Shown piece by piece: positions 1 through 8,986 of a stretch of 64,000 nt of DNA. Each line of letters begins with the position of its first letter. Position 1 is the stretch's first letter. A program made the position numbers and the translations under genes. The stretch is from Thiotrichaceae bacterium UBA4486 (GTDB lineage: Bacteria > Pseudomonadota > Gammaproteobacteria > Eutrophobiales > Eutrophobiaceae). The notes beneath the pieces were generated by a model. That model was not told where the DNA came from, searched no databases, and saw nothing but the letters and a program-made list of their open reading frames with translations. The stretch spans positions 62,001 through 126,000 of the forward strand of contig DGNS01000002.1 of assembly GCA_002389045.1 (NCBI GenBank), read 5' to 3'.

Positions 1-1114
1 GTTCCCTGTCCCAGCCCCAGTCCAGTACCAGATCCTCGAACAGGTTGCGGCGCCAGGATCGATTTTCCCTGCGAATGTCCACACTCAGTTTCTCGTTAAT
101 CTTGAAGTAGAAACATTCACGAAAGGTGTTCAGGCGGTCAGTGTCCTGACCGGTCATGAGGTACTGTTCGATATGGCGATACATAATGATGTAGGGGTCG
201 AGGCTGGCAATGTCTCTTGCACCCGTGTAAACCAGTTGTTTGAACCGGCTCGAGAGGAGTTCGATACGGGGATGGTCACTTGCATAGACTTCCATCAGCA
301 GCAGTTTTATCACGGATTTGTAGGGCGAGTTGATGCCCTTGTACAATTGCCAGACCGCTGCGCCGAAAAACTCATCCGCGGGTACGGGTACGGGGCTGCC
401 GAAATCAATCACCTCGCGTTCATCCACGAAGCGTTTGCTGTACAGCATTCCGGTATAGTTTTCGTAATTGTTTTCCTGTTCCGGCGGTACCAGCCACCAT
501 ACCGGGTAACATCCGGCAATCAGCAGGCCGGAGCGGTAAAATTCATCCAGTAACAGAAAGTGCTGGCTGCTGCCACTGCTCTCGGAAGACAGGCTCTGGT
601 GTTCCCCGGATCGAAATGAGCAGGCACTGAATATGAAAAAGTGTACCTCCAGATTCAGTCCCTCAGCCCATTTCTCAATCGCCCGGGCTTTTTCATTCAA
701 TTCCTCGATCCCGGCTTCCGGCAGGGAATCGCTGTGAATGAGCCAGACATCAAAATCACTTTTACTGGTGTAGGCAATGGAGCCACTGCTGCCCATGAAA
801 TAGATCCCGTGGATGTCCATTCTGAAGCGGGCACGGCGGTTATACTCAAATGACCTGAAATGTTTTTTTGCCGCTCTCAGCGTATCCTGTTGTGGGCTGT
901 ACTGGGAAATTCCCGCCGGCGTGTGCCTGGAGACATAGCCGGGAAAGCGGGGATGATTGCTGTGAAAGAGTAGCGGCAACAGTTTGAGAAAATCATTCTG
1001 CCGGTCGTTGAGGAGTTCACGGGTAAGTTGCAGGCGCAGATCGTTGATGTGGAAAAAACGATCACGGACGGCGTGCAGCGTGGTATCGGTATCGGGCAGG
1101 GGAAGATTTCTCAT
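1..1114 (-). CDS. cyaA: class I adenylate cyclase, N-terminal part (runs off the window)
   Basis: Makes cAMP from ATP in the cytoplasm; class I enzymes are typical of gammaproteobacteria. The frame runs left from an ATG at 1114 and is still open at the window edge. Only about 371 residues of a protein usually over 800 long are seen: the catalytic half without the regulatory C-terminus. Residues 108-112 read GSSGS and 119-124 read SDFDVW, the nucleotidyltransferase signature with metal-binding aspartates. An AGGAAA ribosome site sits just before the ATG. The gene is divergent from glyA. Two kinases at 44118 and 49012 have cyclic-nucleotide-binding domains that might sense its product; that link is inference. 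Confidence 0.93.
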   Translation of the reverse strand, partial: MRNLPLPDTDTTLHAVRDRFFHINDLRLQLTRELLNDRQNDFLKLLPLLFHSNHPRFPGYVSRHTPAGISQYSPQQDTLRAAKKHFRSFEYNRRARFRMDIHGIYFMGSSGSIAYTSKSDFDVWLIHSDSLPEAGIEELNEKARAIEKWAEGLNLEVHFFIFSACSFRSGEHQSLSSESSGSSQHFLLLDEFYRSGLLIAGCYPVWWLVPPEQENNYENYTGMLYSKRFVDEREVIDFGSPVPVPADEFFGAAVWQLYKGINSPYKSVIKLLLMEVYASDHPRIELLSSRFKQLVYTGARDIASLDPYIIMYRHIEQYLMTGQDTDRLNTFRECFYFKINEKLSVDIRRENRSWRRNLFEDLVLDWGWDRE

Positions 1115-1660
1115 CCGTTTTCCTGGTTCTCGTCGGCAGGTATTGGATAAAGCGGAAATGGTTCGTTATCGCTCACAGTCTCTTTATCGGCCCGGGCGGA
1201 CGTTTGTTGAATCATTAATGGCATGGATGCCTGTGCCGTCGAATTCCAGCCTGGGCAGGCGTTAAATTATTTTTACTATTTAATTCAATTAGTTAAAGGC
1301 TTGAATAACGATGACGAGGTGAGGTGATACGCATCGGGTTACGGACCCGTTACGTTCAGTCACACTGTGAATGTACCGGCGCCTGTCCCGCATCCGGATG
1401 AATCGCCGTTGCAGCCGATATTCATGCATTTACAGTGGTATTTTGGTAATCTTTCAACGATTTTCAGGGGTCCACCACTGTCCGGACAGATGATCGCAGG
1501 GATGCAGGGGGAAAGTCCGGGATACGCCGGAAATATCCACCCAAACTATCAGTAGCACAACATCGGTTGGAATGTGCCTGTCTGACCGGCCCGGGCAATT
1601 ACCCACGCAGCGGGACCCGGAACACATCGATTACTGGAGAAATCTACAGGAGAAAAACTG
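1115..1660. other. 546-base divergent intergenic region between cyaA and glyA
   Basis: No convincing gene is present. The stretch holds the promoters of two divergent genes, an AT-rich patch at about 1264-1300, a short hairpin at 1335-1349 (CGGGT / ACCCG) and a perfect 12-base palindrome CTGTCCGGACAG at 1478-1489. A clear ribosome site ACAGGAG precedes glyA. I looked for a glycine or folate riboswitch core and did not recognise one, but the glyA leader would be long (about 300 bases) if the promoter at 1301-1330 is real. Confidence 0.6.
1301..1330 (+). promoter_or_regulatory. possible sigma-70 promoter for glyA
   Basis: TTGAAT at 1301-1306 and TGATAC at 1325-1330 are separated by 18 bases, downstream of an AT-rich patch. 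The match is moderate and the distance to the glyA ATG is over 300 bases, so this is only a candidate. Confidence 0.25.
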
Positions 1661-2917
1661 ATGTATACAAAAGATATGACGGTCGCCGGATTTGACGACG
1701 AACTATGGCAGGCGATGGAAGGGGAGAGGCAACGCCAGGAAGAGCACATCGAGCTTATCGCATCGGAGAACATGACCAGCCCGCGCGTACTGGAATGCCA
1801 GGGTTCGGTATTGACCAATAAATATGCCGAGGGTTACCCCGGCAAGCGCTATTACGGTGGTTGTGAATACGTGGATGTTGCCGAAACCCTGGCCATTAAC
1901 CGGGCCAAAGAACTCTTTGGCGCCGACTGGGCCAACGTCCAGCCGCATTCCGGATCCCAGGCCAACGGCGCGGTATATCATGCCCTGCTCGAACCCGGTG
2001 ACACGATCATGGGCATGAGCCTGGCTCATGGTGGCCACCTTACCCACGGCGCCAGCGTCAATGTTTCCGGCCGTATCTACCATGCGGTCCAGTACGGTCT
2101 GAATGTCGATACCGGCGAGATCGATTATGATGCAGCTGAAAAAATGGCGCTCGAACACAAACCCAAACTGATCATCACCGGATTTTCCGCCTATTCAAGA
2201 ATTCTTGACTGGCAACGCTTCCGTGACATAGCCGACAAGGTCGGCGCCCTGATGATGGCCGATATCGCTCACGTTGCCGGCCTCGTTGCCGTTGATGAGT
2301 ATCCCAGCCCGGTTCAGATTGCCGACGTCACCACCACGACAACACACAAAACCCTGCGCGGTCCGCGTTCCGGCCTGATCATGGGCAAGGCCAACGAGGA
2401 GATCGAGAAGAAAGTCAATTTCATGGTATTCCCGGCCTACCAGGGCGGACCGCTGATGCATATCATCGCCGGCAAGGCCGTTGCCTTCAAGGAGGCCATG
2501 CAGCCCGAGTTCAAGAGTTACATCCAGCAGGTCAAGAAAAACGCCAAAGTCATGGCGGAAACGTTCATGGAACGCGGTCTGAAAATCGTCTCCGGCGGTA
2601 CGGACAATCACCTGTTCCTGGTGGACATGATTGAAAAGGGTCTGACCGGTAAAGAAGTCGATGCCGCCCTCGGTCGCGCCAATATTACTGTCAACAAGAA
2701 CGCTGTACCGAACGATCCGCAATCACCCTTCGTGACCAGTGGTATTCGTATCGGCACACCCTCCATTACCACCCGTGGCTTTGACGAGGACGACTCCCGC
2801 CAGGTTGCCAACTGGATCTGCGATATTATGGATAACATGGGCGATGACAGTGTGATCGAGCGCGTCAAGGGTGAAGTGCTTGACCTGTGCCGAAGCAAGC
2901 CGCTCTATAATAACTAG
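1661..2917 (+). CDS. glyA: serine hydroxymethyltransferase
   Basis: A cytoplasmic PLP enzyme that converts serine and tetrahydrofolate to glycine and 5,10-methylenetetrahydrofolate, the main source of one-carbon units. The 418 residues match the family length of about 417. The PLP lysine is K230, within the TTTTTHKTLRGPRSG motif, and the start of the protein carries the usual ELIASEN block. The ATG follows a good ACAGGAG ribosome site. Its 3' end is followed by a strong hairpin, and nrdR starts 84 bases later on the same strand. Confidence 0.98.
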   Translation: MYTKDMTVAGFDDELWQAMEGERQRQEEHIELIASENMTSPRVLECQGSVLTNKYAEGYPGKRYYGGCEYVDVAETLAINRAKELFGADWANVQPHSGSQANGAVYHALLEPGDTIMGMSLAHGGHLTHGASVNVSGRIYHAVQYGLNVDTGEIDYDAAEKMALEHKPKLIITGFSAYSRILDWQRFRDIADKVGALMMADIAHVAGLVAVDEYPSPVQIADVTTTTTHKTLRGPRSGLIMGKANEEIEKKVNFMVFPAYQGGPLMHIIAGKAVAFKEAMQPEFKSYIQQVKKNAKVMAETFMERGLKIVSGGTDNHLFLVDMIEKGLTGKEVDAALGRANITVNKNAVPNDPQSPFVTSGIRIGTPSITTRGFDEDDSRQVANWICDIMDNMGDDSVIERVKGEVLDLCRSKPLYNN

Positions 2918-2938
2918 ATAAAGTACAAAGGCTGTTCC

Positions 2939-2967
2939 ATTACGGGGCCGGCAGAGCGGCCCGTAAT
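2939..2967 (+). terminator. hairpin after glyA, possible terminator
   Basis: ATTACGGGGCCG pairs with CGGCCCGTAAT across a short loop, giving 11 base pairs with one bulged G. Only ATTCTT follows rather than a proper T run, so it may be an attenuating or RNA-stabilising hairpin between glyA and nrdR. Confidence 0.4.
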
Positions 2968-3001
2968 ATTCTTGAAAATCAGGTAATCAGGGGGTAGGTG
3001 A

Positions 3002-3517
3002 ATGCGGTGTCCGTTTTGCTCGAGCATGGATACGCGTGTCATTGATTCACGTCTTGTCGGTGAAGGCGATCAGATCCGCCGCCGCCGGGAATGTACGGCG
3101 TGTGCCGAACGTTTTACCAGCTATGAAACAGCCGAGCTCAACTATCCCCGGATCATCAAGTCCGATGGCCGCCGCGAACCCTTCAACGAGGACAAGTTAC
3201 GTAATGGAATCATGCGGGCGCTGGAAAAACGCCCGGTTGAAATGGACAAAATCGAGGTCGCAGTAGCACATATCAAGCATAAATTCCGCACCCAGGGTGA
3301 TCGGGAAGTTGACTCGCGTACCGTGGGTGACTGGGTGATGGAGCAACTGCGGGCCCTGGACCAGGTGGCCTACGTTCGCTTTGCCTCGGTGTATCACAGC
3401 TTCGAGGACGTCAGGGCCTTTCTCGATGAGATAGAACGTCTGGAAAACGAATTACCTCCGGAAATCAAGGAAAGCCAATTGAATCTGCTGCCGGCGGATG
3501 ATGGTGGTGACAACTGA
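3002..3517 (+). CDS. nrdR: transcriptional repressor NrdR
   Basis: Represses ribonucleotide reductase genes by sensing ATP/dATP and binding NrdR boxes. The zinc ribbon is complete (C3, C6, C31, C34) and is followed by the ATP-cone domain from about residue 49. At 171 residues it is slightly longer than E. coli NrdR (149), the excess being an acidic C-terminal tail. It lies directly before the riboflavin genes, as in many gammaproteobacteria, probably in one transcript. No ribonucleotide reductase gene is in the window, so its own targets are elsewhere. Confidence 0.97.
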   Translation: MRCPFCSSMDTRVIDSRLVGEGDQIRRRRECTACAERFTSYETAELNYPRIIKSDGRREPFNEDKLRNGIMRALEKRPVEMDKIEVAVAHIKHKFRTQGDREVDSRTVGDWVMEQLRALDQVAYVRFASVYHSFEDVRAFLDEIERLENELPPEIKESQLNLLPADDGGDN

Positions 3518-3639
3518 CTCGCACCGGCAGAGATGAGAAAACCCCGTGACAGGCGCGTTGCATCAGACGCGATTTTTCCTGCCCGACAGCTGTTCTTGTC
3601 AGCGCGGCATACGCTCCTCGAGAGCCGTTTGGTTTCCTG

Positions 3640-4752
3640 ATGAACTGGAGTAGTGCCGAATATCGCTTCATGGGGCGGGCCATGCGGCTCGCTGATCGTG
3701 CCTCGTTTCATGTCCAGCCGAATCCCAGGGTAGGGTGCGTGCTGGTCAGGGATGGAACTATCGTCGGAGAAGGCTGGCATGATCGTGCCGGTGAAGCCCA
3801 TGCCGAGATCAATGCGCTGTCACGGGCAGGCGCCGCGGCCCGGGGCAGTGATTGTTACGTCACCCTGGAACCGTGCTGCCATGAGGGCAAAACGCCTCCC
3901 TGCACGCAGGCTTTGATCGGTGCCGGGATCAAACAGGTCATCGTGGCCATGCGTGATCCGAATCCGGAAGTTCGCGGGCAGGGTGAAGCGGAACTGCAAG
4001 CCTCGGGGATCAGGGTGCGAAGTGGCCTGATGCAGGCGCAGGCCGAAGCACTGAACCCGGGATTTTTAAAACGCATGCGCAAGGGCTTGCCCTTTGTTCG
4101 TTGCAAGATGGCCATGAGTCTGGACGGACGCACGGCGCTGGCCAATGGTAACAGTCGCTGGATCAGTTCCCAGGCTTCACGCCGTGACGTGCACCGGCTA
4201 CGTGCCCGCAGTTCCGCAGTTCTCACCGGCATTAACACGGTGCTGGCGGACGATCCATGTCTGAACATTCGTCACGTGGATGCCGGGGGCTACCAACCGG
4301 CGCGTATCGTTGTCGATTCGTCGCTGCGTATGCCCATTGGCGCACGCATGTTGCAACAAGCGGGCACCATCATCATTGCTACACTTGCAGATAACAGTGA
4401 AAAACGCCGACTGCTTGAGCAGTCCGGCTGCATGGTTGTGACCGCGGATGAACACGATGGCCGGGTCGATCTGCAGTGGTTGCTGGAATTTCTGGCTCGC
4501 GAGATTGCAGTCAATGATCTGCTGCTTGAGGCGGGTGCGACACTCGGTGGTAAATTGATCACGCGAGGGCTGGTGGATGAACTGGTATTATATACCGCGC
4601 CCATGCTCCTCGGTGACAGTGCCCGCGGTCTGTTCACCTTGCCGGATTTCGAGGATATTGCCAATGGTCCGCAACTGCTTATCCGGGATATCAGGACGAT
4701 AGGCCCGGATGTTAGAATCAGGGCAGAATTTATCCATAACCCGGATACATAA
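3640..4752 (+). CDS. ribD: bifunctional pyrimidine deaminase/reductase RibD
   Basis: Carries out the second and third steps of riboflavin synthesis: deamination, then NADPH-dependent reduction of the ribosylamino-pyrimidine. The N-terminal deaminase has HAE at residues 54-56 and the zinc motif PCCHEGKTPPC at 78-88. The reductase domain starts near residue 145. The length (370) fits the family. The ATG at 3640 has only a weak ribosome site, but conserved sequence begins within ten residues. It is followed at 7 bases by ribE. No FMN riboswitch core was recognised in the 122 bases before it. Confidence 0.97.
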   Translation: MNWSSAEYRFMGRAMRLADRASFHVQPNPRVGCVLVRDGTIVGEGWHDRAGEAHAEINALSRAGAAARGSDCYVTLEPCCHEGKTPPCTQALIGAGIKQVIVAMRDPNPEVRGQGEAELQASGIRVRSGLMQAQAEALNPGFLKRMRKGLPFVRCKMAMSLDGRTALANGNSRWISSQASRRDVHRLRARSSAVLTGINTVLADDPCLNIRHVDAGGYQPARIVVDSSLRMPIGARMLQQAGTIIIATLADNSEKRRLLEQSGCMVVTADEHDGRVDLQWLLEFLAREIAVNDLLLEAGATLGGKLITRGLVDELVLYTAPMLLGDSARGLFTLPDFEDIANGPQLLIRDIRTIGPDVRIRAEFIHNPDT

Positions 4753-4759
4753 GTCAGTC

Positions 4760-5362
4760 ATGTTCACAGGAATCATAGAGGCAATCGGTGAAATCGCCCA
4801 TGTCCAGGATATTGGTGGTGACCGGCGTTTTCGCATCTGCACCAGTGAGGATCTGCAGGCGTCCCTGGATATCGGCGACAGCGTTGCCGTCAACGGCGTC
4901 TGCCTGACTGTAATCCATTTGCACGAAGCAATGTTCGATGTCGATGTATCCAACGAGACCCTGTCCTGCACCGCTCTGGGGGAATACGAAGTCGGCCACA
5001 AGGTTAACCTGGAACGGGCATTGACCCTGTCCGGCAGGCTTGACGGCCATCTGGTCAGCGGTCATGTGGACAGTACGGCGACCGTCATGGAAACGGGCGA
5101 CGACGGGCGTTCGAGACGCATGTTGTTTGCAACCGATCCGGCATTGATGCGCTACATTGTACATAAGGGTTCGATTTGCGTGGATGGCACCAGCCTGACC
5201 GTCAATAGCGTGGAAAATAACCGGTTCAGTATCAATATCATCCCGCACACGCTGGAGCATACGATTATGTCGGAATACAGAACAGGCACCCGGGTGAATA
5301 TCGAAGTGGACCTTGTCGCCCGTTATATTGAAAACATGTTACCCGCGAATCCCGGGGTATAA
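4760..5362 (+). CDS. ribE: riboflavin synthase alpha chain
   Basis: Dismutates two molecules of 6,7-dimethyl-8-ribityllumazine to riboflavin plus pyrimidine. The protein has two tandem lumazine-binding domains (about 1-97 and 98-195), each with the family-type N-terminal strand. The start is set at ATG 4760 because the family begins MFTGIIE; an upstream in-frame ATG at 4709 would add 17 residues that overlap the end of ribD and resemble nothing. The resulting 200 residues is the usual size. ribB follows after 3 bases, which implies co-translation. Confidence 0.96.
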   Translation: MFTGIIEAIGEIAHVQDIGGDRRFRICTSEDLQASLDIGDSVAVNGVCLTVIHLHEAMFDVDVSNETLSCTALGEYEVGHKVNLERALTLSGRLDGHLVSGHVDSTATVMETGDDGRSRRMLFATDPALMRYIVHKGSICVDGTSLTVNSVENNRFSINIIPHTLEHTIMSEYRTGTRVNIEVDLVARYIENMLPANPGV

Positions 5363-5365
5363 GCG

Positions 5366-6472
5366 ATGGAACTGAATACAACTGAAGAACTGATCGAGGA
5401 TATCCGCCAGGGCAAAATGGTGATCGTCATGGATGATGAAGATCGTGAAAACGAGGGCGACCTGGTCATGGCGGCGTCGAGTGTCACCGCGGAGTCGATC
5501 AATTTCATGGCGCGCTACGGACGCGGGCTTATTTGCCTGACCCTGACGCGAGAGCACTGCCGCAGACTGAATCTGCCGTTGATGGCGCGTAACAGCGAGG
5601 CCAGTCATATCACCAATTTTACCGTGTCCATAGAAGCTGCCGAGGGCGTGACCACGGGCATATCGGCAGCGGACCGGGCCCTGACTATACAGAAAGCCGT
5701 GGCTGAGGATGCCAAACCTTCTGACCTTGTGCAGCCCGGACATGTATTTCCACTCATGGCACAACCGGGCGGGGTTCTGTTACGCGCCGGTCACACCGAG
5801 GCTGCCTGTGATATGGCCAGGATTGCCGGCTTGCAACCGGCCGGTGTGATTGTCGAGATCCTCAACGATGACGGTACCATGGCCAGGCGGCCGGACCTCG
5901 AGGTCTTTGCGCGCAGGCATGATCTCAAGATTGGCACTATTGCCGATCTTATTAAATACCGGACCGAACACGAGCAGACCATCGAGCGCAAGGCGGAATC
6001 GGTATTACGCACCGAATACGGTGAATTCAACGTTATTGCCTACCAGGACAGCGTCGGCAATGATCTGCACCTGGCCATGGTCAGGGGTAGCGTAAACCCG
6101 GATCAACCGATACTGGTTCGTGTACACGTGGAAAATCCGGTTAATGACCTGACCGGCAGTATCATGGAGGATGGCAGCTGGCCGCTCAAGGATGTCCTGC
6201 AGCGTATCGGAAAGGAGGACAATGGCGTGGTGGTGATTCTGTGTAACCAGAATGATCCGGCTGATCTGATCAAGCAATTGCAACAACAGCAGAATGACGT
6301 TAATACAGAACCGGATAGCGGCAGAAAACACAACTGGGATATACGTACCATTGGCCTGGGATCACAGATCCTACGCGATCTCGGAGTGCGAAAAATGCGT
6401 GTATTGAGTGCGCGCAGAAAAATACATGCGCTTTCGGGATTTGGTCTGGAAATAGTTGAGTATGTCAATTGA
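5366..6472 (+). CDS. ribB: 3,4-dihydroxy-2-butanone-4-phosphate synthase with degenerate GTP cyclohydrolase II domain (RibBX type)
   Basis: The N-terminal half (about 1-205) is a complete DHBP synthase making the four-carbon precursor from ribulose 5-phosphate, with DDEDRENEGDL at 23-33 and the GHTEAACDMARIAG motif. The C-terminal half resembles GTP cyclohydrolase II, including the IRTIGLGSQILRDLGVRKMR stretch. It lacks the zinc site: where active enzymes have a cysteine followed by a CDC-type motif, this one reads HVENPVNDLTGSIMEDGSWP. This is the RibBX arrangement known from proteobacteria; a separate ribA is expected elsewhere in the genome. The 368 residues and position between ribE and ribH fit the operon. 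Confidence 0.92.
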   Translation: MELNTTEELIEDIRQGKMVIVMDDEDRENEGDLVMAASSVTAESINFMARYGRGLICLTLTREHCRRLNLPLMARNSEASHITNFTVSIEAAEGVTTGISAADRALTIQKAVAEDAKPSDLVQPGHVFPLMAQPGGVLLRAGHTEAACDMARIAGLQPAGVIVEILNDDGTMARRPDLEVFARRHDLKIGTIADLIKYRTEHEQTIERKAESVLRTEYGEFNVIAYQDSVGNDLHLAMVRGSVNPDQPILVRVHVENPVNDLTGSIMEDGSWPLKDVLQRIGKEDNGVVVILCNQNDPADLIKQLQQQQNDVNTEPDSGRKHNWDIRTIGLGSQILRDLGVRKMRVLSARRKIHALSGFGLEIVEYVN

Positions 6473-6483
6473 TATGAGCAAAC

Positions 6484-6966
6484 ATGATGGAAAACATTAA
6501 AACACTGGCCGGCGATAGCGGCGGATCCGGGCTGCATATCGCCATTGTGGCCAGCCGCTACAACGATTCCATAGTTGAACGGCTGTTACGCGGCTGTCTT
6601 GATAGTCTGCATGCACATGGCGTGGACAGCGATGCAATCCTGGTAGCGCGGGTCCCCGGGGCATTCGAACTGCCGTTGGTGGCCAGGGCCCTGGCAAAAA
6701 AACAGAAATACGATGCCATCATTGCCCTCGGTGCCGTTATTCGCGGTGATACACCTCACTTCGAATATATATCCGCTGAGTGCACCCACGGCATCGCCGA
6801 GACCGCCCTGCAATTTGATATACCGGTGGTCTTCGGAGTGCTGACCGTTGATGATTATGAACAGGCCATGCTGCGTTCCGGTAGCGAGGAGAGTAACAAG
6901 GGAGCCGAGGCCGCGATGACCGCGCTGGAAACAACCAGTGTGCTGGCGCAAATCCGGGATGAGTAA
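6484..6966 (+). CDS. ribH: 6,7-dimethyl-8-ribityllumazine synthase
   Basis: Condenses the RibD-derived pyrimidine with the RibB product to make lumazine, the substrate of ribE. The 160-residue protein shows the family landmarks: an IAIVASRYN strand near the start, VPGAFELP, and the GAVIRGDTPHFEY loop with its catalytic histidine. The frame begins with two adjacent ATG codons (6484 and 6487) and either may be used. Its last 8 bases overlap the start of nusB, so the two are probably translationally coupled. Confidence 0.97.
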   Translation: MMENIKTLAGDSGGSGLHIAIVASRYNDSIVERLLRGCLDSLHAHGVDSDAILVARVPGAFELPLVARALAKKQKYDAIIALGAVIRGDTPHFEYISAECTHGIAETALQFDIPVVFGVLTVDDYEQAMLRSGSEESNKGAEAAMTALETTSVLAQIRDE

Positions 6967-7417
6967 CAAACAACGTTTTTCAACGCACGCCCGCATTCGT
7001 GCCCGGCGGGCAGCCGTACAGGCATTGTATCAATGGCATATTACCGAAGACCCACTGGAAGATATCGTGGAGGAATTCGAAAACGAGGCACAACGTCTCA
7101 CACGGGTTGACCGGGATTACTTCAGGCAACTGGTTTCCGGTGTCGGTGAATACAAACAGGAACTGGAATCATTAATGGCGGCAAGCCTGGACCGGGATAT
7201 CGAGCAACTGGATCCGGTGGAACATTCCATACTGTGTCTGTCGGTTTACGAACTGGCGTATCAGCCCGAGGTGCCGTTGCGCGTGGTCATCAACGAATCC
7301 ATCGAACTGGCTAAAATGTTCGGCGCCGAGGAATCCTATACCTACATCAACGGCATTCTTGACAAGGTGGCGCGGGTGACGCGCAAGGACGAGGCAGGCA
7401 ACGCAGTCAACTGTTAA
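6959..7417 (+). CDS. nusB: transcription antitermination factor NusB
   Basis: RNA-binding antitermination factor that acts with NusE on boxA of rRNA operons. It is an all-helical protein of 152 residues, near the family length. Conserved features are the RRAAVQALYQW start and the VVINESIELAK...YINGILDKVA C-terminal block. The start is placed at ATG 6959, inside the end of ribH (ATGAGTAA overlap), because upstream residues from 6938 are only read-through of ribH. It overlaps thiL by one base (TAATG). The ribH-nusB-thiL order is conserved in gammaproteobacteria. Confidence 0.97.
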   Translation: MSNKQRFSTHARIRARRAAVQALYQWHITEDPLEDIVEEFENEAQRLTRVDRDYFRQLVSGVGEYKQELESLMAASLDRDIEQLDPVEHSILCLSVYELAYQPEVPLRVVINESIELAKMFGAEESYTYINGILDKVARVTRKDEAGNAVNC

Positions 7418-8382
7418 TGTCCCTGACTGAATTTGAAATCATCCAGGACTATTTCAATCGTCGCCTGAACGGCCATGCTGACGTGGTTCTCGGAATCGGC
7501 GATGATGCGGCAATTCTCGAGGTGCCGGCGGATAAACAGCTTCTGGTTTCCACGGACACCCTGGTTTCAGGATTGCATTTCCCTGATCACATCTCACCCC
7601 TCGATCTCGGTTACCGTTGTCTTGCCGTCAATCTCAGCGATCTGGCCGCCATGGGTGCTTCTCCGCGCTGGGCCACGCTGGCGCTGACCCTGCCGGAGGC
7701 GAATGCCGCCTGGTTACAGGGGTTCAGCGACGGTTTTTTCACACTGGCCGACAGGCATGGCCTGGCACTGGTCGGTGGTGATATCACCCGCGGTCCGTTA
7801 ACCATTACGGTCCAGGTACATGGTTTTGCCGGACGCGGTCAGGCCTTGTGCCGCAAGGGTGCGAATGTTGGTGACCTGGTATACGTGACCGGAGAGCTCG
7901 GTGCCGCCGGTATGGCGCTGGCCTGTATGGAACATCGACTGGATTTGTCCGCGGAGTCTGTCAACCAGGTAGCCAGGCGGTATCTGCGCCCTGAACCGCG
8001 GCTGGCGGCGGGCATGGCCCTGATCGGCATGGCCAGCAGTGCTATAGATATTTCCGACGGCTTGCTGGCGGACCTGGGCCATATTCTCAAGGCCAGTGAA
8101 GTGGGAGCCACGCTGCGTCTGGATGATCTGCCATTACCTTCTGCCGCGGATGAAATCGGACGAAATGCAGCCGTTCACTACGCCCTTGGTTCGGGGGACG
8201 ATTACGAACTCTGTTTTACCGTACCGGCAGTTGTGGTGCCGGAGATGGAGCAACGACTGCGCAACCTCTGTGCGGTTACCTGCATTGGTGAGATCAGCGA
8301 TTCAAATGAACTGGATTGTATGGAAGCCGGGCAAACGGTGACCATCACCGGGCACGGCTTTCAGCATTTCGGCGCGGACTGA
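7417..8382 (+). CDS. thiL: thiamine-monophosphate kinase
   Basis: Phosphorylates thiamine monophosphate to thiamine pyrophosphate with ATP. The 321-residue protein has the PurM-like fold signatures: GIGDDAAIL near residue 26, STDTLVSGLHF, NLSDLAAMGA and, later, IDISDGLLADLGHI. Translation starts on the TAATG junction with nusB, so it is the last gene of the nrdR-rib-nusB run on this strand. It faces the thioesterase gene, leaving 68 bases with no clear terminator. Confidence 0.97.
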   Translation: MSLTEFEIIQDYFNRRLNGHADVVLGIGDDAAILEVPADKQLLVSTDTLVSGLHFPDHISPLDLGYRCLAVNLSDLAAMGASPRWATLALTLPEANAAWLQGFSDGFFTLADRHGLALVGGDITRGPLTITVQVHGFAGRGQALCRKGANVGDLVYVTGELGAAGMALACMEHRLDLSAESVNQVARRYLRPEPRLAAGMALIGMASSAIDISDGLLADLGHILKASEVGATLRLDDLPLPSAADEIGRNAAVHYALGSGDDYELCFTVPAVVVPEMEQRLRNLCAVTCIGEISDSNELDCMEAGQTVTITGHGFQHFGAD

Positions 8383-8450
8383 ATCGCTGTAACGGTTTAT
8401 GGATCAAATCAGGGCTGGCAGCACTTGATCTGTCCCGGAAGCCGGAGCAG

Positions 8451-8963
8451 TTATTGACTGGTGAGCGGACTGTCATAATCCGGTATGTCGGCAGTCAGTT
8501 TGCGGTTACGCTCGTTGATTTCATGGCGCATGGTTTTGCGCATCGCTGCGGCCTCGTAGAGTTTCTTTTCGAACCTGGTTTCCAGTTGCAGCGGTGGCGC
8601 CGCTACCGGTTTGCCGTCATCGCCAACAGCCACCATGGTGAAATAGCAGGAGTTGGTGTGACGCTTGCTGTTGCTGTGCAGGTCCTCGGCAATGACCTTG
8701 ACGCCGACTTCCATGGATGTGTTGCCGACATAGTTGACGTTGGCATGAAAGGTGACCAGTTCGCCCACCTTGATAGGTTGTTTGAACGTTACCTGGTCCA
8801 GTGACAGGGTGACCACGTAGTTTTTACAGTATTTGGCCGCACAGGCATAGGCAACCTGGTCGAGCAGTTTGAGTATGCTTCCGCCATGCACATTGCCGGA
8901 AAAATTGGCCATTTCCGGGGTCATGAGCACGGTCATATAGAGTGATTTTTCCTGTTTTTGCAT
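8451..8963 (-). CDS. acyl-CoA thioesterase, hotdog fold
   Basis: Hydrolyses acyl-CoA to free acid and CoA; the natural substrate cannot be told from sequence. The 170 residues contain one hotdog domain with the motif NVHGGSILKLLDQVAYACA and the SLDQVTFKQPIKVGELV strand pair, as in the YciA/BACH group. A charged C-terminal tail of about 45 residues (RKTMRHEINERNRK) extends beyond the core. It reads toward thiL and starts 23 bases past the end of the lipoprotein gene on its right, so the two may form a small operon. Confidence 0.88.
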   Translation of the reverse strand: MQKQEKSLYMTVLMTPEMANFSGNVHGGSILKLLDQVAYACAAKYCKNYVVTLSLDQVTFKQPIKVGELVTFHANVNYVGNTSMEVGVKVIAEDLHSNSKRHTNSCYFTMVAVGDDGKPVAAPPLQLETRFEKKLYEAAAMRKTMRHEINERNRKLTADIPDYDSPLTSQ

Positions 8964-8986
8964 GGCTATTACATATTGATAGGAAG

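Noticed and set aside
1367..1555. Small ORF in the cyaA-glyA gap
   Set aside because: Low-complexity, no ribosome site, no recognisable similarity; treated as non-coding.
3518..3639. FMN riboswitch before ribD
   Set aside because: The conserved RFN core could not be found in the gap between nrdR and ribD.
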